Positions 51,658 through 60,641 of a stretch of 64,000 bases of DNA are shown here, in pieces. Source of the DNA: Scatavimonas merdipullorum (GTDB lineage: Bacteria > Bacillota > Clostridia > Oscillospirales > Acutalibacteraceae); the NCBI GenBank assembly GCA_018712865.1, contig DVGH01000053.1, forward strand, positions 1-64,000. The letters run 5' to 3'. Numbering within the stretch: the stretch's first letter is position 1; each line of letters begins with the position of its first letter. The notes beneath the pieces are model-generated. The model ran no database searches, was not told the DNA's origin, and saw only the letters and a program-made list of their open reading frames with translations. The position numbers and the translations under genes were made by a program.

Positions 51658-52545
51658 CTATCCTACAAGGGAAAGCAGGTCCGAAAGCGTAAAATCCGGA
51701 TGCAGCGCACAGTTGACAGCCATGCTGATCAGCTTTGCCCCCCGCTCGATCAGCAGGTCGATTTCCCGCGGGGTCACAACCATTGTCTGCCCGTTTGGGG
51801 AAACGGTGCGGCGCACAGCGCTTTGCGTTTTTGCACTGCTGTCCAATAAAAGATCGGACGCAAGCGTTACTGCGTCTACCACGGTGGGAACACCGATTGC
51901 AATAACAGGAACGCCCATTGTTTTTTTGTTGATTTTCAGGCGATGGTTTCCCACACCGGCCCCTGGGGATATCCCCGTATCTGAAATCTGCATGGTACAG
52001 CCAAGGCGTTCCAGCCTTCTGGAGGCAAGCGCGTCAATGGCGATCACGGCGCTTGGCCTGATCTTCTGCACTACGCTGAAAATGAGCTCGCCGGTTTCTA
52101 TACCTGTTTGTCCCAAAACGCCGGGAGCTAACACCGCAACAGGCCGCAAAGCGTCAAGCCCTGTGCTCCGGGCAAGCTCCCCCGTTATATGCCTGGTTGC
52201 CAAAACCTGTGCCCCGGCTTTTGGGCCGAGTGCATCCGGCGTAATATTCAGGTTCCCAAGCCCGGTTACCAGCACCAGCCCCTTTTCCGGCAAAAGGGAG
52301 CGGATTTCCTCTGCAATAATCAGCAGACGCTGATCTGTTTCCCGAAAGTCGTCTGTCAAAGGCGGCAGTTCTATTGTGATGTACGTACCTGTTTCTTTCT
52401 GCATTTTTTTTGCTGCTTCCTCTTGTGTAATGCGCATTCTTGTTACGGTCATTTTCCGGTACTTCTGTGTGTCATACTGCACGCCCTGCATTTTTCCGCC
52501 CGCTATTTCCTTTGCTTCAAGCGCAAGGTCTGTTCTTACCTGCAT
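51658..52545 (-). CDS. gpr: Germination protease GPR
   Basis: A 295-residue GPR, the aspartic-type protease (family A25) that degrades small acid-soluble spore proteins at germination. Conserved Asp residues lie in TPDALGPKA and AIDALASRR. The N-terminus MQVRTDLALEA begins almost at the self-cleavage site TDLA, so only six residues precede it, against about fifteen in Bacillus. AAAGGAG precedes the ATG, so the short start looks real. It also lacks the long C-terminal insert of Bacillus GPR. It is followed by spoIIP. Confidence 0.95.
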   Translation of the reverse strand: MQVRTDLALEAKEIAGGKMQGVQYDTQKYRKMTVTRMRITQEEAAKKMQKETGTYITIELPPLTDDFRETDQRLLIIAEEIRSLLPEKGLVLVTGLGNLNITPDALGPKAGAQVLATRHITGELARSTGLDALRPVAVLAPGVLGQTGIETGELIFSVVQKIRPSAVIAIDALASRRLERLGCTMQISDTGISPGAGVGNHRLKINKKTMGVPVIAIGVPTVVDAVTLASDLLLDSSAKTQSAVRRTVSPNGQTMVVTPREIDLLIERGAKLISMAVNCALHPDFTLSDLLSLVG

Positions 52546-52692
52546 ATTTTTCTCCTTTTTTCTTCCGGGTTTTTTACAACCTATTTACTTTTCTTTTCTA
52601 TACTGATAAAATATAGCATATCCATATGCAAAAAGATTATGAAGCTACACTTTTTGCAAATATTTTTTATTGTATAATCAGCGAGGTCATGT

Positions 52693-54438
52693 ATGAAAAG
52701 GAAAAAACGCCTTACGGCCGCTTTATGTCTTTGTACTGCGCTTTTCGCGTTTACAGCGGCTTTCCCCTCCGGTGCTGCAGCCGTTGAAAGCAAAAAATTT
52801 ACGGTCGGCGGCAGCAAGTATTCTATAGCAAGCCCCTCTTATACGGAAGAATATATAAATTATCTGCAAAACGGAAGCGAGGATTTGCTTGTTCCGCAGA
52901 TGTATAAAAGCACCGGCACGGTGCTCAAGCGCAACGGCATTGCTCTGCCTGTTTCCTACAGTTCTGCAGATTTGGGGTATGTAACACCCGTAAAAGACCA
53001 GGGAAACCTGAACACCTGCTGGGTTTTCGGTGCTATGTCCGGCCTTGAGACCTATCTTTTAAAAAATGGACTCGGCGACTTTGACCTTTCAGAAGAGCAT
53101 GCAAACCATTGGGCAACTACGCGTGCAAACGGGACCGGCTGGCAGCGCACATATACAGACGGCGGTTATTCCCAGATGATGCCGGGCTATTTTACGTCAT
53201 GGAGCGGGCCGCGTCTGGAAAGCGACATTCCATATAGAAGCGGCGATATGCTGAGCTTTGAAGAAATTGACCAAAAAGGCGTCACCACCATTGGCGTAAC
53301 AGACCTGATGTTTTTGGAAAACGACCCTGACTCCATCAAACAGGCCATTTATACATATGGCAGCGTAACGGCAGGCTGCAGCACGTTGAAAAAATATTTT
53401 AACGAACAGAAAACGGCGTTTTACTGTCCTGATGATTTTCCAAGCAGCGCTAACACGGGCGGGCATGTCGTATCTGTCATTGGATGGGACGACCAATATG
53501 AAAAAGAAAACTTCAACCCGCTTTACAGGCCGCAAGAGGACGGCGCCTGGCTGGTAAAAAACAGCTGGGGTGCGCAAAGCAACGTAGAAGGCTTTTACTG
53601 GATTTCCTATGAAGACAAATATATTTTTAACAAACGTTATGGAAAAAATTATGCGATTGTTCAGGCGGATTTAATAAAGGAAAACCAGAAAATATACCAA
53701 AATGAAATTTACGGTGCAACGTATGATATGGCCGTTTATGAAAATGCAAACACGGGCGAAGAGTATCTTGATCAATTAACCTATGCAAACGTATTTGATT
53801 TTTCCGACGACTACCGGGCTATAGAGCAGGTTATATTTGAAAGCGAGGCTGTGGGAGCCGCTTATACCGTGTATTATATTCCCTGCGAAGACGGCGCGCC
53901 GGTACAGGACCAGACGCAGTGGCATCCGCTTGCAAACGGATATGTCCCTTACAGCGGTTATGTCAGTGCAGAGACTTCCGCCTTTATTGTGCCGGACGGA
54001 AAAGGTGCTTTGGGCGTTCAAATTGACGCTTCGGGCACGGACACGCACGCCTCCCTTGGTGTGGGAGAATGGCTGAAAAACACCACTGTAAACAAAATGA
54101 CCTTTTTGCCCGACGTACACAAAGGTGACTGCTACCTGTTTTTGGACGGGGCTTTCCTGGAGCTTACCGACGTTTATCAAACCCTGTTCAATAACGACGA
54201 AATTGGCGGAACGCTTGTGATTAAAGCAATTGCGTCAAAGAGCGCTTCCCTCAAGGGCGATGTGGACGGCGACGGATTTATAAATATTTCTGACGTGCTG
54301 CTTATGCAAAAGCATTTGGCAAAATTGCTTATACTGGACCAGGCACAGATCGAAACCACCGCAGATTTAAACGGCGATTGCCTGCTTACCATAGAAGACG
54401 TTTTGATGCTGCAAAACATACTTGCAAAGAAAGGCTAA
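52693..54438 (+). CDS. Secreted papain-like protease with dockerin
   Basis: A 581-residue secreted cysteine protease. A signal peptide covers residues 1-30. The C1A peptidase domain (about 85-310) has Gln103 and Cys109 (VKDQGNLNTCWVFG), His258 (GGHVVSVIGWDD) and Asn290 (VKNSWGA). Residues 320-515 form a beta-rich, possibly lectin-like domain. Residues 522-581 are a type I dockerin with two calcium-loop repeats, GDVDGDGFINISDVLLM and ADLNGDCLLTIEDVLML. The dockerin implies docking to a cohesin scaffold. GAGG precedes the ATG. Confidence 0.92.
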   Translation: MKRKKRLTAALCLCTALFAFTAAFPSGAAAVESKKFTVGGSKYSIASPSYTEEYINYLQNGSEDLLVPQMYKSTGTVLKRNGIALPVSYSSADLGYVTPVKDQGNLNTCWVFGAMSGLETYLLKNGLGDFDLSEEHANHWATTRANGTGWQRTYTDGGYSQMMPGYFTSWSGPRLESDIPYRSGDMLSFEEIDQKGVTTIGVTDLMFLENDPDSIKQAIYTYGSVTAGCSTLKKYFNEQKTAFYCPDDFPSSANTGGHVVSVIGWDDQYEKENFNPLYRPQEDGAWLVKNSWGAQSNVEGFYWISYEDKYIFNKRYGKNYAIVQADLIKENQKIYQNEIYGATYDMAVYENANTGEEYLDQLTYANVFDFSDDYRAIEQVIFESEAVGAAYTVYYIPCEDGAPVQDQTQWHPLANGYVPYSGYVSAETSAFIVPDGKGALGVQIDASGTDTHASLGVGEWLKNTTVNKMTFLPDVHKGDCYLFLDGAFLELTDVYQTLFNNDEIGGTLVIKAIASKSASLKGDVDGDGFINISDVLLMQKHLAKLLILDQAQIETTADLNGDCLLTIEDVLMLQNILAKKG

Positions 54439-54467
54439 ACATTTTAACATTTTTTCATAGAACACGA

Positions 54468-54500
54468 AACGCCCTGTACCAAACCTTGGTACAGGGCGTT
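54468..54500. terminator. Hairpin between convergent dockerin genes
   Basis: AACGCCCTGTACC pairs with GGTACAGGGCGTT, a 13-bp perfect stem. T tracts are short, so termination may be inefficient, but its place between two convergent genes supports the call. Confidence 0.7.
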
Positions 54501-54520
54501 ATGATTGCTGTTAAATCGTT

Positions 54521-55504
54521 TTAAAGATTGGCAAGATAACCGCCGATATACTTTTGGATCATGACCGTATCGGTCGTAACACACTTTCCGTCGCCGGTCA
54601 CATCTGCCAGCAGCCTTTGCGTTGCGGACAAGGTTGCTTTTTTGGCAATATAGTTCTGGAAGACAACAACGTCTGAAATTTCAACCTTCCCGTTTTGGTT
54701 CAAGTCGCCCATTACCCCAAGCTCGCTTGCATAATCCAGCACACACCAGCCTGTTTGGGAACGGTAGATTGTTTTCCCCCAGGTATAACCGCCTGCCGTT
54801 TTGGTTTCTGTAATTTTCACGTTTGTCCCATACGGGATTACGGCAAGGCTTTGATAGCTTGTCCCCGCATTGCTTCTAAAGTTTACACCGTTATCAGACG
54901 TGATTTTCCACAGCTGTGTTGCCATTTTCTGGGTTGGCTCTTCAGCCTGTCCGCCGGAGCTGCTGTTTGAAAAATCACCGATATAAATATACCCCAGAAA
55001 ACGATACCCAGGATAACCCATATGGGAATCGTCCGTGCTGATTGTCTGCGTAAAAAACATTGTGCCGTTATATGCAGATTCAGAAAACGTTACATTTTTA
55101 CCGGATATTTTTTCAACAACCGCCACATGGCCATAGTTGGAATCGTAATTATCCCAGCAGGCAATCGCCCCGAGCTTTGGCGTTTGGCCATAATCATAAA
55201 AGCCGTTTGCTATATTATAGGTCCACCACTCACCTGCGTTATAGGGACAAAGGTTGGGGCGCGTCCCAAGAATTTCGTAGGCTCTTCCGTATGCATACGC
55301 TGTGCAGTTGGGCATGCCGTAGCCATATTTATAAAACAGGTTGTAATCAGCGTCAAAATAATACTGATTTGTTTTTGCGGGCTCTGTCAACCGGGGTGTA
55401 AACGAGGCCCCAGAGGCTGCGCCGGCAGATGAAACACAAAAAAAGAGGGATGACAGAAGGACCATTGCCGCAACATAAAGCGAAAGAATTCGTTTTGTTC
55501 TCAT
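54521..55504 (-). CDS. Secreted CHAP hydrolase with SH3 and dockerin
   Basis: A 327-residue secreted protein. The signal peptide spans residues 1-30. The CHAP domain (about 45-180) has the catalytic Cys in GMPNCTAYAYGRAYE and His in YGHVAVVEK, as in peptidoglycan amidases and endopeptidases. A bacterial SH3 domain (about 200-260, NGVNFRSNAGTSYQSL) should bind cell wall, and residues 266-327 are a type I dockerin (GDLNQNGKVEISDVVV, ADVTGDGKCVTTDTVMI). The second loop is degenerate. The start at 55504 follows GGTGG by seven bases. Confidence 0.92.
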   Translation of the reverse strand: MRTKRILSLYVAAMVLLSSLFFCVSSAGAASGASFTPRLTEPAKTNQYYFDADYNLFYKYGYGMPNCTAYAYGRAYEILGTRPNLCPYNAGEWWTYNIANGFYDYGQTPKLGAIACWDNYDSNYGHVAVVEKISGKNVTFSESAYNGTMFFTQTISTDDSHMGYPGYRFLGYIYIGDFSNSSSGGQAEEPTQKMATQLWKITSDNGVNFRSNAGTSYQSLAVIPYGTNVKITETKTAGGYTWGKTIYRSQTGWCVLDYASELGVMGDLNQNGKVEISDVVVFQNYIAKKATLSATQRLLADVTGDGKCVTTDTVMIQKYIGGYLANL

Positions 55505-55775
55505 ACCAAACCACCAAACCATAAAAAATAAACAAATAGTCGAATTTTTCTTTAAAAAGGAACTTTTTAATACTGTAAGTAATATTTTAGCAACATCTTC
55601 CGGAAATATCTACTGTAATTATTACTGAAATGCCGGCACGTATTTTTACATTTATTACAATTTTTTACAACAGTTTCAAATTTGTTGCATTTTCATTCCA
55701 TATTTTACCTGACTTTCCCATTTTTTCCTACCTTTATCGCACAAGGCTCAACCATATATATGCTTCGTTGATAAA
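55505..55775. other. AT-rich non-coding stretch before the CHAP gene
   Basis: About 270 bases of AT-rich DNA upstream of the CHAP gene. No gene is supported. It should hold the CHAP-gene promoter, but no clear -35/-10 pair was found; TTGCTA and TATTAA occur at only 15 bases spacing. Confidence 0.5.
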
Positions 55776-55812
55776 AAGAAGCCGCCGTACAGCGTTTTGG
55801 CTGTACGGCGGT
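55776..55812 (-). terminator. Terminator of the hydrogenase operon
   Basis: On the minus strand CCGCCGTACAGCC and GCTGTACGGCGG pair around four bases and are followed by CTTCTTTTT, 30 bases after the last gene of the operon. Confidence 0.9.
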
Positions 55813-55844
55813 CAACAAACGGATATATGTCCAGACTGTATGGA

Positions 55845-57272
55845 CTATTTTAAAACGCCAATTGCATCTGATATGGTCTTCTCGTGGGCTTCCCTGCCAT
55901 AAGCGTCCACCTGGCTTTTGTCCTTGGTACCGTGCGTCAGGCAACCGGCGCCGCCGATGCAGCCACCGGTGCAGGCCATACCCTCAATAAAGTTGTTCGG
56001 CAGAACATTTTTGGAAGCCTTTAACAGGGCCGCTCTGCATTCCTCAATTCCGTCACAGGAAATCGCCTTAAGTTCAAAATCCTCCAGTCCCTGCTCCTTA
56101 AGCCCCTGTGCTACGGCATCTGCAAGGCCGCCGCTTCTTGCAAAAATCCTTCCGTAATAAGAAGCGTTATCCAAAACATCCTCCTCTAAAACGGAAATAT
56201 CAATATCACGGCTGTCAATTAACGCCTGCAGCTCTTCAAACGTAATGACCGCATCAATATAGGGCCGTACATGCTCTTGCTGGACCTCCATTTTCTTTGC
56301 CGTGCAGGGACCGATAAATACAATTTTGGCCGTATTATCTGATTCTTTGATATACTTTGCAATCGTCGCCATTGGCGAAAGATTATGGGAAATATGCTCC
56401 ACCATAGATGGGAACTGCTTTTTGATATAGTCGACAAAAGCCGGGCAGCAGGAGCTGGTCAAAAAGCCTTTTTCAGCAAGCTCTTTTGCTTCTGCATAGG
56501 CAACCATATCTGCGCCGAGCGCCGCTTCGACCACACTGAAAAAGCCCAGCTGTTTAATGCCGCTTACCACCTGCCCCAGCTTTGCATAACTGAACTGACT
56601 GGATATAGAGGGCGCCACAACGGCATAAAGCTTAAATTTGCTGTTGTTTTCGCTTTGCTTGATCAGATCAATTACATCAAGGATAAAGGATTTGTCGTCA
56701 ATTGCGCCAAACGGGCACTGATAGACGCATGCGCCGCAGGATATACATTTATCATAATCAATAGAAGCAGCCTTTGTTTCTTCGTTCATCCCGATGGCCT
56801 TTACCTTACAGGCACGCACACACGGACGCTTATAGTTTGCAATTGCACTGTACGGGCAAACCTTGGCGCACATGCCGCATTCTACGCATTTAGATTTATC
56901 AATATGCGCTTTCTGCTTATCGTCAAATGTAATGGCGCCGCGCCTGCACACGTCTTCACAGCGGTGGGCGATACAGCCCCGGCAATCATCTGTGACGTTA
57001 TAACCGCCCTCCGGGCACTCGTCGCAGGCAATGTCTATGACTTCGATAATATTCGGGTTTTTCTTATTTCCACCCGTTGCTATGCCTATACGTTCAGCAA
57101 CAATTGCACGCTCTTTATAAATACAGCAGCGCATGGTCGGTTTGGGGCCTTTTACAATCACCTTTGCAATATCGTTAAAGCTTTCAAGCAGCGTGCCTTC
57201 AAACGCATGCCTTGCCACTTCCCGCAAAACCTTGTATTTAAGGTGCTGCACTTTTGTGTCAAACTTTCTCAT
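55845..57272 (-). CDS. Group B-like [FeFe] hydrogenase
   Basis: A 475-residue monomeric [FeFe] hydrogenase-family protein. Residues about 80-190 hold multiple ferredoxin-type cysteine clusters (CVECGMCAKVCP, CISCGACVYQCP), and the H-cluster domain follows. L1 is TSSCCPAF (residues 272-279), L2 is FIGPCTAKKME with Cys323, and L3 is EGMACTGGCIGGAG with Cys434 and Cys438. All four H-cluster ligand cysteines and the L1 proton-relay cysteine are kept, but the L2 Met next to the cluster is Gly. This pattern fits group B hydrogenases, whose direction in vivo is poorly known. ATG at 57272 follows GGAAGG. Confidence 0.88.
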   Translation of the reverse strand: MRKFDTKVQHLKYKVLREVARHAFEGTLLESFNDIAKVIVKGPKPTMRCCIYKERAIVAERIGIATGGNKKNPNIIEVIDIACDECPEGGYNVTDDCRGCIAHRCEDVCRRGAITFDDKQKAHIDKSKCVECGMCAKVCPYSAIANYKRPCVRACKVKAIGMNEETKAASIDYDKCISCGACVYQCPFGAIDDKSFILDVIDLIKQSENNSKFKLYAVVAPSISSQFSYAKLGQVVSGIKQLGFFSVVEAALGADMVAYAEAKELAEKGFLTSSCCPAFVDYIKKQFPSMVEHISHNLSPMATIAKYIKESDNTAKIVFIGPCTAKKMEVQQEHVRPYIDAVITFEELQALIDSRDIDISVLEEDVLDNASYYGRIFARSGGLADAVAQGLKEQGLEDFELKAISCDGIEECRAALLKASKNVLPNNFIEGMACTGGCIGGAGCLTHGTKDKSQVDAYGREAHEKTISDAIGVLK

Positions 57273-57331
57273 TCCATATGCCTTCCTTTCCAAAAGAAGC
57301 GTTCTGCGGCGGCCGCCGCAGCTGCAATATA

Positions 57332-58504
57332 TTAAAAATAGCTTACTTTTATGCGTTTTCCCATCTTTTTTAACGCTTCGCTCAACTCTTCGATCAAACG
57401 CATTTTGATATTAAAGCTGATTGGTAGATTGGGGTTTTGATGCGCCGGGTTCACTGCGCGCCCAACATAAAAATTAATATCGGTTGCTTCTTCAAACAGC
57501 AGCTTGGATATTTGGGAAGCGCCGTCGAGCTTAAAGCTCCAGTCGGAATACAGCTCGTTGCTTTCCAGGTAGCTTTTTGCATAGGTCAAAACACGGCTGA
57601 TTGTAATAACGCCTTCTGTGACAAGATCGACACCTTCAATTTTCGCAGTGGGCGGGATTTCAGGGTCCAGATAATCCAGCACGGTGTCTACAGGCTTGCC
57701 CAGATATTTTGCCGCAAGGCTTGAGGTCGTCCCGCCGCAGACAATGTGTTTGCCCTCTTTTGCAAAAAAGAGGGCCATCATTTTGTTTACATCTTCCGGG
57801 TTGGAGGGCGGGCCGATCAACAGATTTACCGGGCTGCGCCTGCGTATTTTAAGCGCGCCAACCGTAGTGTCGTCCCCGGGCTGGCCGGCGTACAGGCGGT
57901 CGCATTCGTCCAGCAACAGCGTGCAAAGCGTTTTTGCCGTATATTCGCTGTCATACATCTTTTCCATAAATTCCACAATATTATCCCGTTGCCAGCCAAA
58001 GTTCATGGTTTTTCCAACGCCTGCATAGATGGCGCCGTCGCTCATTGCAAGAAACACATCGTTTTCCTGCAGAGTGATTTTTGACCTGTAAATGGTCTTT
58101 CCGCCAATTTCCATTGCAGTTTTGTCATATTCCACGTTCTTTCCGTCACGCAGAAAAATCACATGCGGGTTGTCATACTGGATGATTTCTGCCTCCTCGT
58201 TGTCGACCACGCGGAGGATCGTAAAGGTGGAATACGCAACCTTTCGGACCTCGCAAACCGGCAAGGTAGAGGCAATGGTGGAAACGCAATCTTCAATACT
58301 TAAGTTTTCGGCCATCATGGTGGAAATAATCTTCGACGTTAAAATCGCCAGAATATTGGCCTTCACACCGCTGCCAAGGCCATCGGCCAGCACCATAACA
58401 AAGCTGTTTTCCCCCTGGCCGACAACCTCTACATGGTCACCGCAAAGCTGTTCGCCATGCTTGATCAGGCTGTGATACCCAATTTCCGTACAGAGATTAT
58501 TCAT
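57332..58504 (-). CDS. SpoIIE-type serine/threonine phosphatase
   Basis: A 390-residue cytoplasmic protein with a PP2C/SpoIIE phosphatase domain over residues about 20-225. Metal-binding motifs are LADGLGSGVKANIL near residue 40, MSDGAIYAGVG near 168 and PGDDTTVGALKI near 218. Residues 230-390 are a second, unassigned alpha/beta domain with GGTTSSLAAKYLGKP. There is no membrane helix. It overlaps the sensor hydrogenase gene by eight bases, so the sensor may directly control phosphatase activity. The target protein is unknown. Confidence 0.9.
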   Translation of the reverse strand: MNNLCTEIGYHSLIKHGEQLCGDHVEVVGQGENSFVMVLADGLGSGVKANILAILTSKIISTMMAENLSIEDCVSTIASTLPVCEVRKVAYSTFTILRVVDNEEAEIIQYDNPHVIFLRDGKNVEYDKTAMEIGGKTIYRSKITLQENDVFLAMSDGAIYAGVGKTMNFGWQRDNIVEFMEKMYDSEYTAKTLCTLLLDECDRLYAGQPGDDTTVGALKIRRRSPVNLLIGPPSNPEDVNKMMALFFAKEGKHIVCGGTTSSLAAKYLGKPVDTVLDYLDPEIPPTAKIEGVDLVTEGVITISRVLTYAKSYLESNELYSDWSFKLDGASQISKLLFEEATDINFYVGRAVNPAHQNPNLPISFNIKMRLIEELSEALKKMGKRIKVSYF

Positions 58505-60179
58505 TGCTCAAAGACTCCTTCAGCTTTGTTAATGCAATTTTGGTTTCCGCCGTGGTTTCACCTAAAAGCGAAGCAATTTCCTGTACAACGCGCATTTGCT
58601 TTTCTATAACCTTATCAGCAATTTCGACCGTGTTCTTGCTTATGGCTTCTTTTTCTTCTTTTTGTTTTTCTTCCTCGGTCACATCGCGCATGATGCTGAT
58701 GATAATATGGAAGCTTTTGTCATAAAGGATAGATTCTTCCACATATTTATCATATTCTGCAAGGTAAACGCGTTTGTCGTGTACATTTTTTCCATCGTTT
58801 AAAACCTGCAGATACGGCAGCGGGTCTAAAACCCGCACGACCGGTTCGTTGATAACGTCCTGCACCCTGCCAATATGCAAAATCTGGCGTGCTGCAGAAT
58901 TGATTTGCTGAATCTCCAGGCTTTCATTTAAAACCATAATCGCATTGGGCGTGTTTTTAATGATCGTATCGGAAAACGACTCTGCCTTCTCAATCAAATA
59001 TGGCAGGCACATGGTAAGGTTCGCCTTGCCAAAATAAACCGCAACGGCCTTTTCCCGGCAGGTGTTGTACCCACAGCTGCCGCAGTTGAGTTCGTCTTCC
59101 GGCTTTGTCTTCCCCATTTTGCGCAAAATTTCTTCAATCGCTTTATTGCCGGGCATCTGGTGGTGCAGCCCGATAAACGACATTTCCTTTTTCAACTGCG
59201 CGCGCTGAGGCATCGTAATAGCAAAATCGCGCGTTTTGGGTGCATAACGGTCTATAGACATAAAATCACGGACAGGCTCCATATGCGGTTTGTCCATTGC
59301 AGGCCCGCCTATACAGCTGCCGGCGCAGGCCGACATTTCAATAAAGCAATCGGACAACTTGCCGTTGATAATATCCTCCAGCGCATGCATACAATTTTCA
59401 ACGCCGTCGATCACCATATAGCTGTAACGCTCGCTGTCGCAGGTCATAGAGCGCAGAATACCGCCAGATGTTGGGAACAGGCGCGCTTTACCACCCTGCT
59501 CGCAGTCTGGGATAGAGGTGTCAAACACAACGTTTTCTTCCTGCATCCACTGCGTCAATTCCTCAAAGGTCAGCACGCAATCGACAATTCCGCTATATTG
59601 GGCGGCTTCGTCCTTTTTAGAAATACACGGCCCGATAAAAACCGTATAAGCGTCTTTGTGCTCCTTTTTTATCTGTGCGCAATGCGCCTGCATAGGCGAC
59701 AGAACCTTTGCAAGATACGGCAGCGCCTGTGGGTAATATTTTTGAATCAGTGTGTTGACCGTATGGCAGCAGGAAGAAATAATCACAGGGCTTTCACAGT
59801 CTGCAACCATATGCTCATATTCTGTTTTGACAATCGTTGCGCCCAACGCCGTTTCTTCCGCCCCGGCAAAACCGAGTTTTTTCATTGCTTCGGCAAAGGC
59901 AGTAATATGTACGCCCGCATAATTGGCGGCAAACGCCGGCGCTACGCTGACATACACTTCCTTACCGGTTGCAAGCAGCTCCTTTGCCCTTTCTACGTCG
60001 TTGCGGATTTGTTTTGCATTTTGTGGACATGCTACAAAGCACATGCCGCACAGAATGCATTCGTCTTCCACAATGTGCGCTTGATTATTTGTAAATTTAA
60101 TGGACTTGACCGGACAGTGCCGTATACATTTATAGCAATTTTTGCAATTGGACTTTTTCAACTGTATGCAGTTGCTCAT
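58497..60179 (-). CDS. Sensory (group C-like) [FeFe] hydrogenase with PAS
   Basis: A 560-residue protein. Residues 1-55 hold a two-cluster ferredoxin (CKNCYKCIRHCP, CILCGMCFVACP). The H-cluster domain follows: L1 is SSCCH (135-139), L2 is FIGPCISKKDE with Cys185, L3 is EMSACAGSCIGG with Cys285 and Cys289. A further Fe-S domain has Cys366, 369, 374 and 391 (CGSCGYNTC). Residues 400-505 form a PAS domain and the end is a coiled coil. L1 lacks the usual Pro, as in sensory types, so it is probably a H2 or redox sensor rather than an enzyme. It precedes the phosphatase gene. Confidence 0.9.
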   Translation of the reverse strand: MSNCIQLKKSNCKNCYKCIRHCPVKSIKFTNNQAHIVEDECILCGMCFVACPQNAKQIRNDVERAKELLATGKEVYVSVAPAFAANYAGVHITAFAEAMKKLGFAGAEETALGATIVKTEYEHMVADCESPVIISSCCHTVNTLIQKYYPQALPYLAKVLSPMQAHCAQIKKEHKDAYTVFIGPCISKKDEAAQYSGIVDCVLTFEELTQWMQEENVVFDTSIPDCEQGGKARLFPTSGGILRSMTCDSERYSYMVIDGVENCMHALEDIINGKLSDCFIEMSACAGSCIGGPAMDKPHMEPVRDFMSIDRYAPKTRDFAITMPQRAQLKKEMSFIGLHHQMPGNKAIEEILRKMGKTKPEDELNCGSCGYNTCREKAVAVYFGKANLTMCLPYLIEKAESFSDTIIKNTPNAIMVLNESLEIQQINSAARQILHIGRVQDVINEPVVRVLDPLPYLQVLNDGKNVHDKRVYLAEYDKYVEESILYDKSFHIIISIMRDVTEEEKQKEEKEAISKNTVEIADKVIEKQMRVVQEIASLLGETTAETKIALTKLKESLSNE

Positions 60180-60217
60180 CGCTTACACCTCTTTACAAAT
60201 AAAGCGAATTCCATACA

Positions 60218-60457
60218 CTATTTTTTTAAAATGTATTGATTGAACACTTCATCAAAATTTTCCTTGGAAACACCGCAGATAATTTCATCATCCACCTTTA
60301 CAGAAACGCCCTGCGTACATTTTCCCAGGCAAAAAGCCGCGCTTAGCTCTACGTTGTCTTCCAGCCCGTTTTTCTTCAGGCGGTCCTTCATAAGCTGAAT
60401 AATGTCATAAGAACCGCGCAAATGACAGGAACTTCCTACACATACATACACTTTCAT
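60218..60457 (-). CDS. Thioredoxin-like [2Fe-2S] ferredoxin
   Basis: A 79-residue NuoE/HoxE-like thioredoxin-fold protein. The four cluster cysteines are Cys6 and Cys11 (VCVGSSCHLRG) and Cys43 and Cys47 (FCLGKCTQG). Lacking the usual N-terminal helices of NuoE, it is a free-standing electron carrier. AGGGG precedes the ATG. It is the first gene of the operon and probably relays electrons to or from the sensor or catalytic hydrogenase. Confidence 0.92.
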   Translation of the reverse strand: MKVYVCVGSSCHLRGSYDIIQLMKDRLKKNGLEDNVELSAAFCLGKCTQGVSVKVDDEIICGVSKENFDEVFNQYILKK

Positions 60458-60504
60458 GCTTTCACCCCTTTTCGTGCGGATTCGGCTTGATTCTTCTGTC
60501 TTCT

Positions 60505-60532
60505 ATTTTATCAGTTCTTTACCGGAAGTCAA
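60505..60532 (-). promoter_or_regulatory. Proximal promoter of the hydrogenase operon
   Basis: On the minus strand, TTGACT (60527-60532) and TAAAAT (60505-60510) are 16 bases apart, each one mismatch from consensus. It lies about 50 bases before the ferredoxin gene. Confidence 0.65.
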
Positions 60533-60611
60533 TGGAAATTGCAGACGGCTTTTGATGAAATTCCCGCGCTGCAACCGTTGATATATGTGGTACGGTTTGG
60601 CAAGCTGTCAT

Positions 60612-60629
60612 TTGTTAAAATATTAACAA
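60612..60629. promoter_or_regulatory. Rex-type operator
   Basis: TTGTTAA, four bases and TTAACAA give perfect inverted arms, the clostridial form of the binding site of Rex, a repressor that senses the NADH/NAD+ ratio. It covers about +6 to +23 of the distal minus-strand promoter. Confidence 0.85.
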
Positions 60630-60641
60630 TCTTATGTAGAA

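Noticed and set aside
52672..52677. TATAAT just before the protease gene
   Set aside because: A start from it would fall on the ribosome-binding site, and no -35 lies at normal spacing.
56385..57335. A 316-codon open frame on the plus strand opposite the group B-like hydrogenase
   Set aside because: Antisense shadow; the opposite strand encodes conserved cysteine clusters and H-cluster motifs.
59160..60239. A 359-codon open frame on the plus strand opposite the sensor hydrogenase
   Set aside because: It has no ribosome site, reads as basic low-meaning sequence, and lies wholly antisense to a gene with clear motifs.
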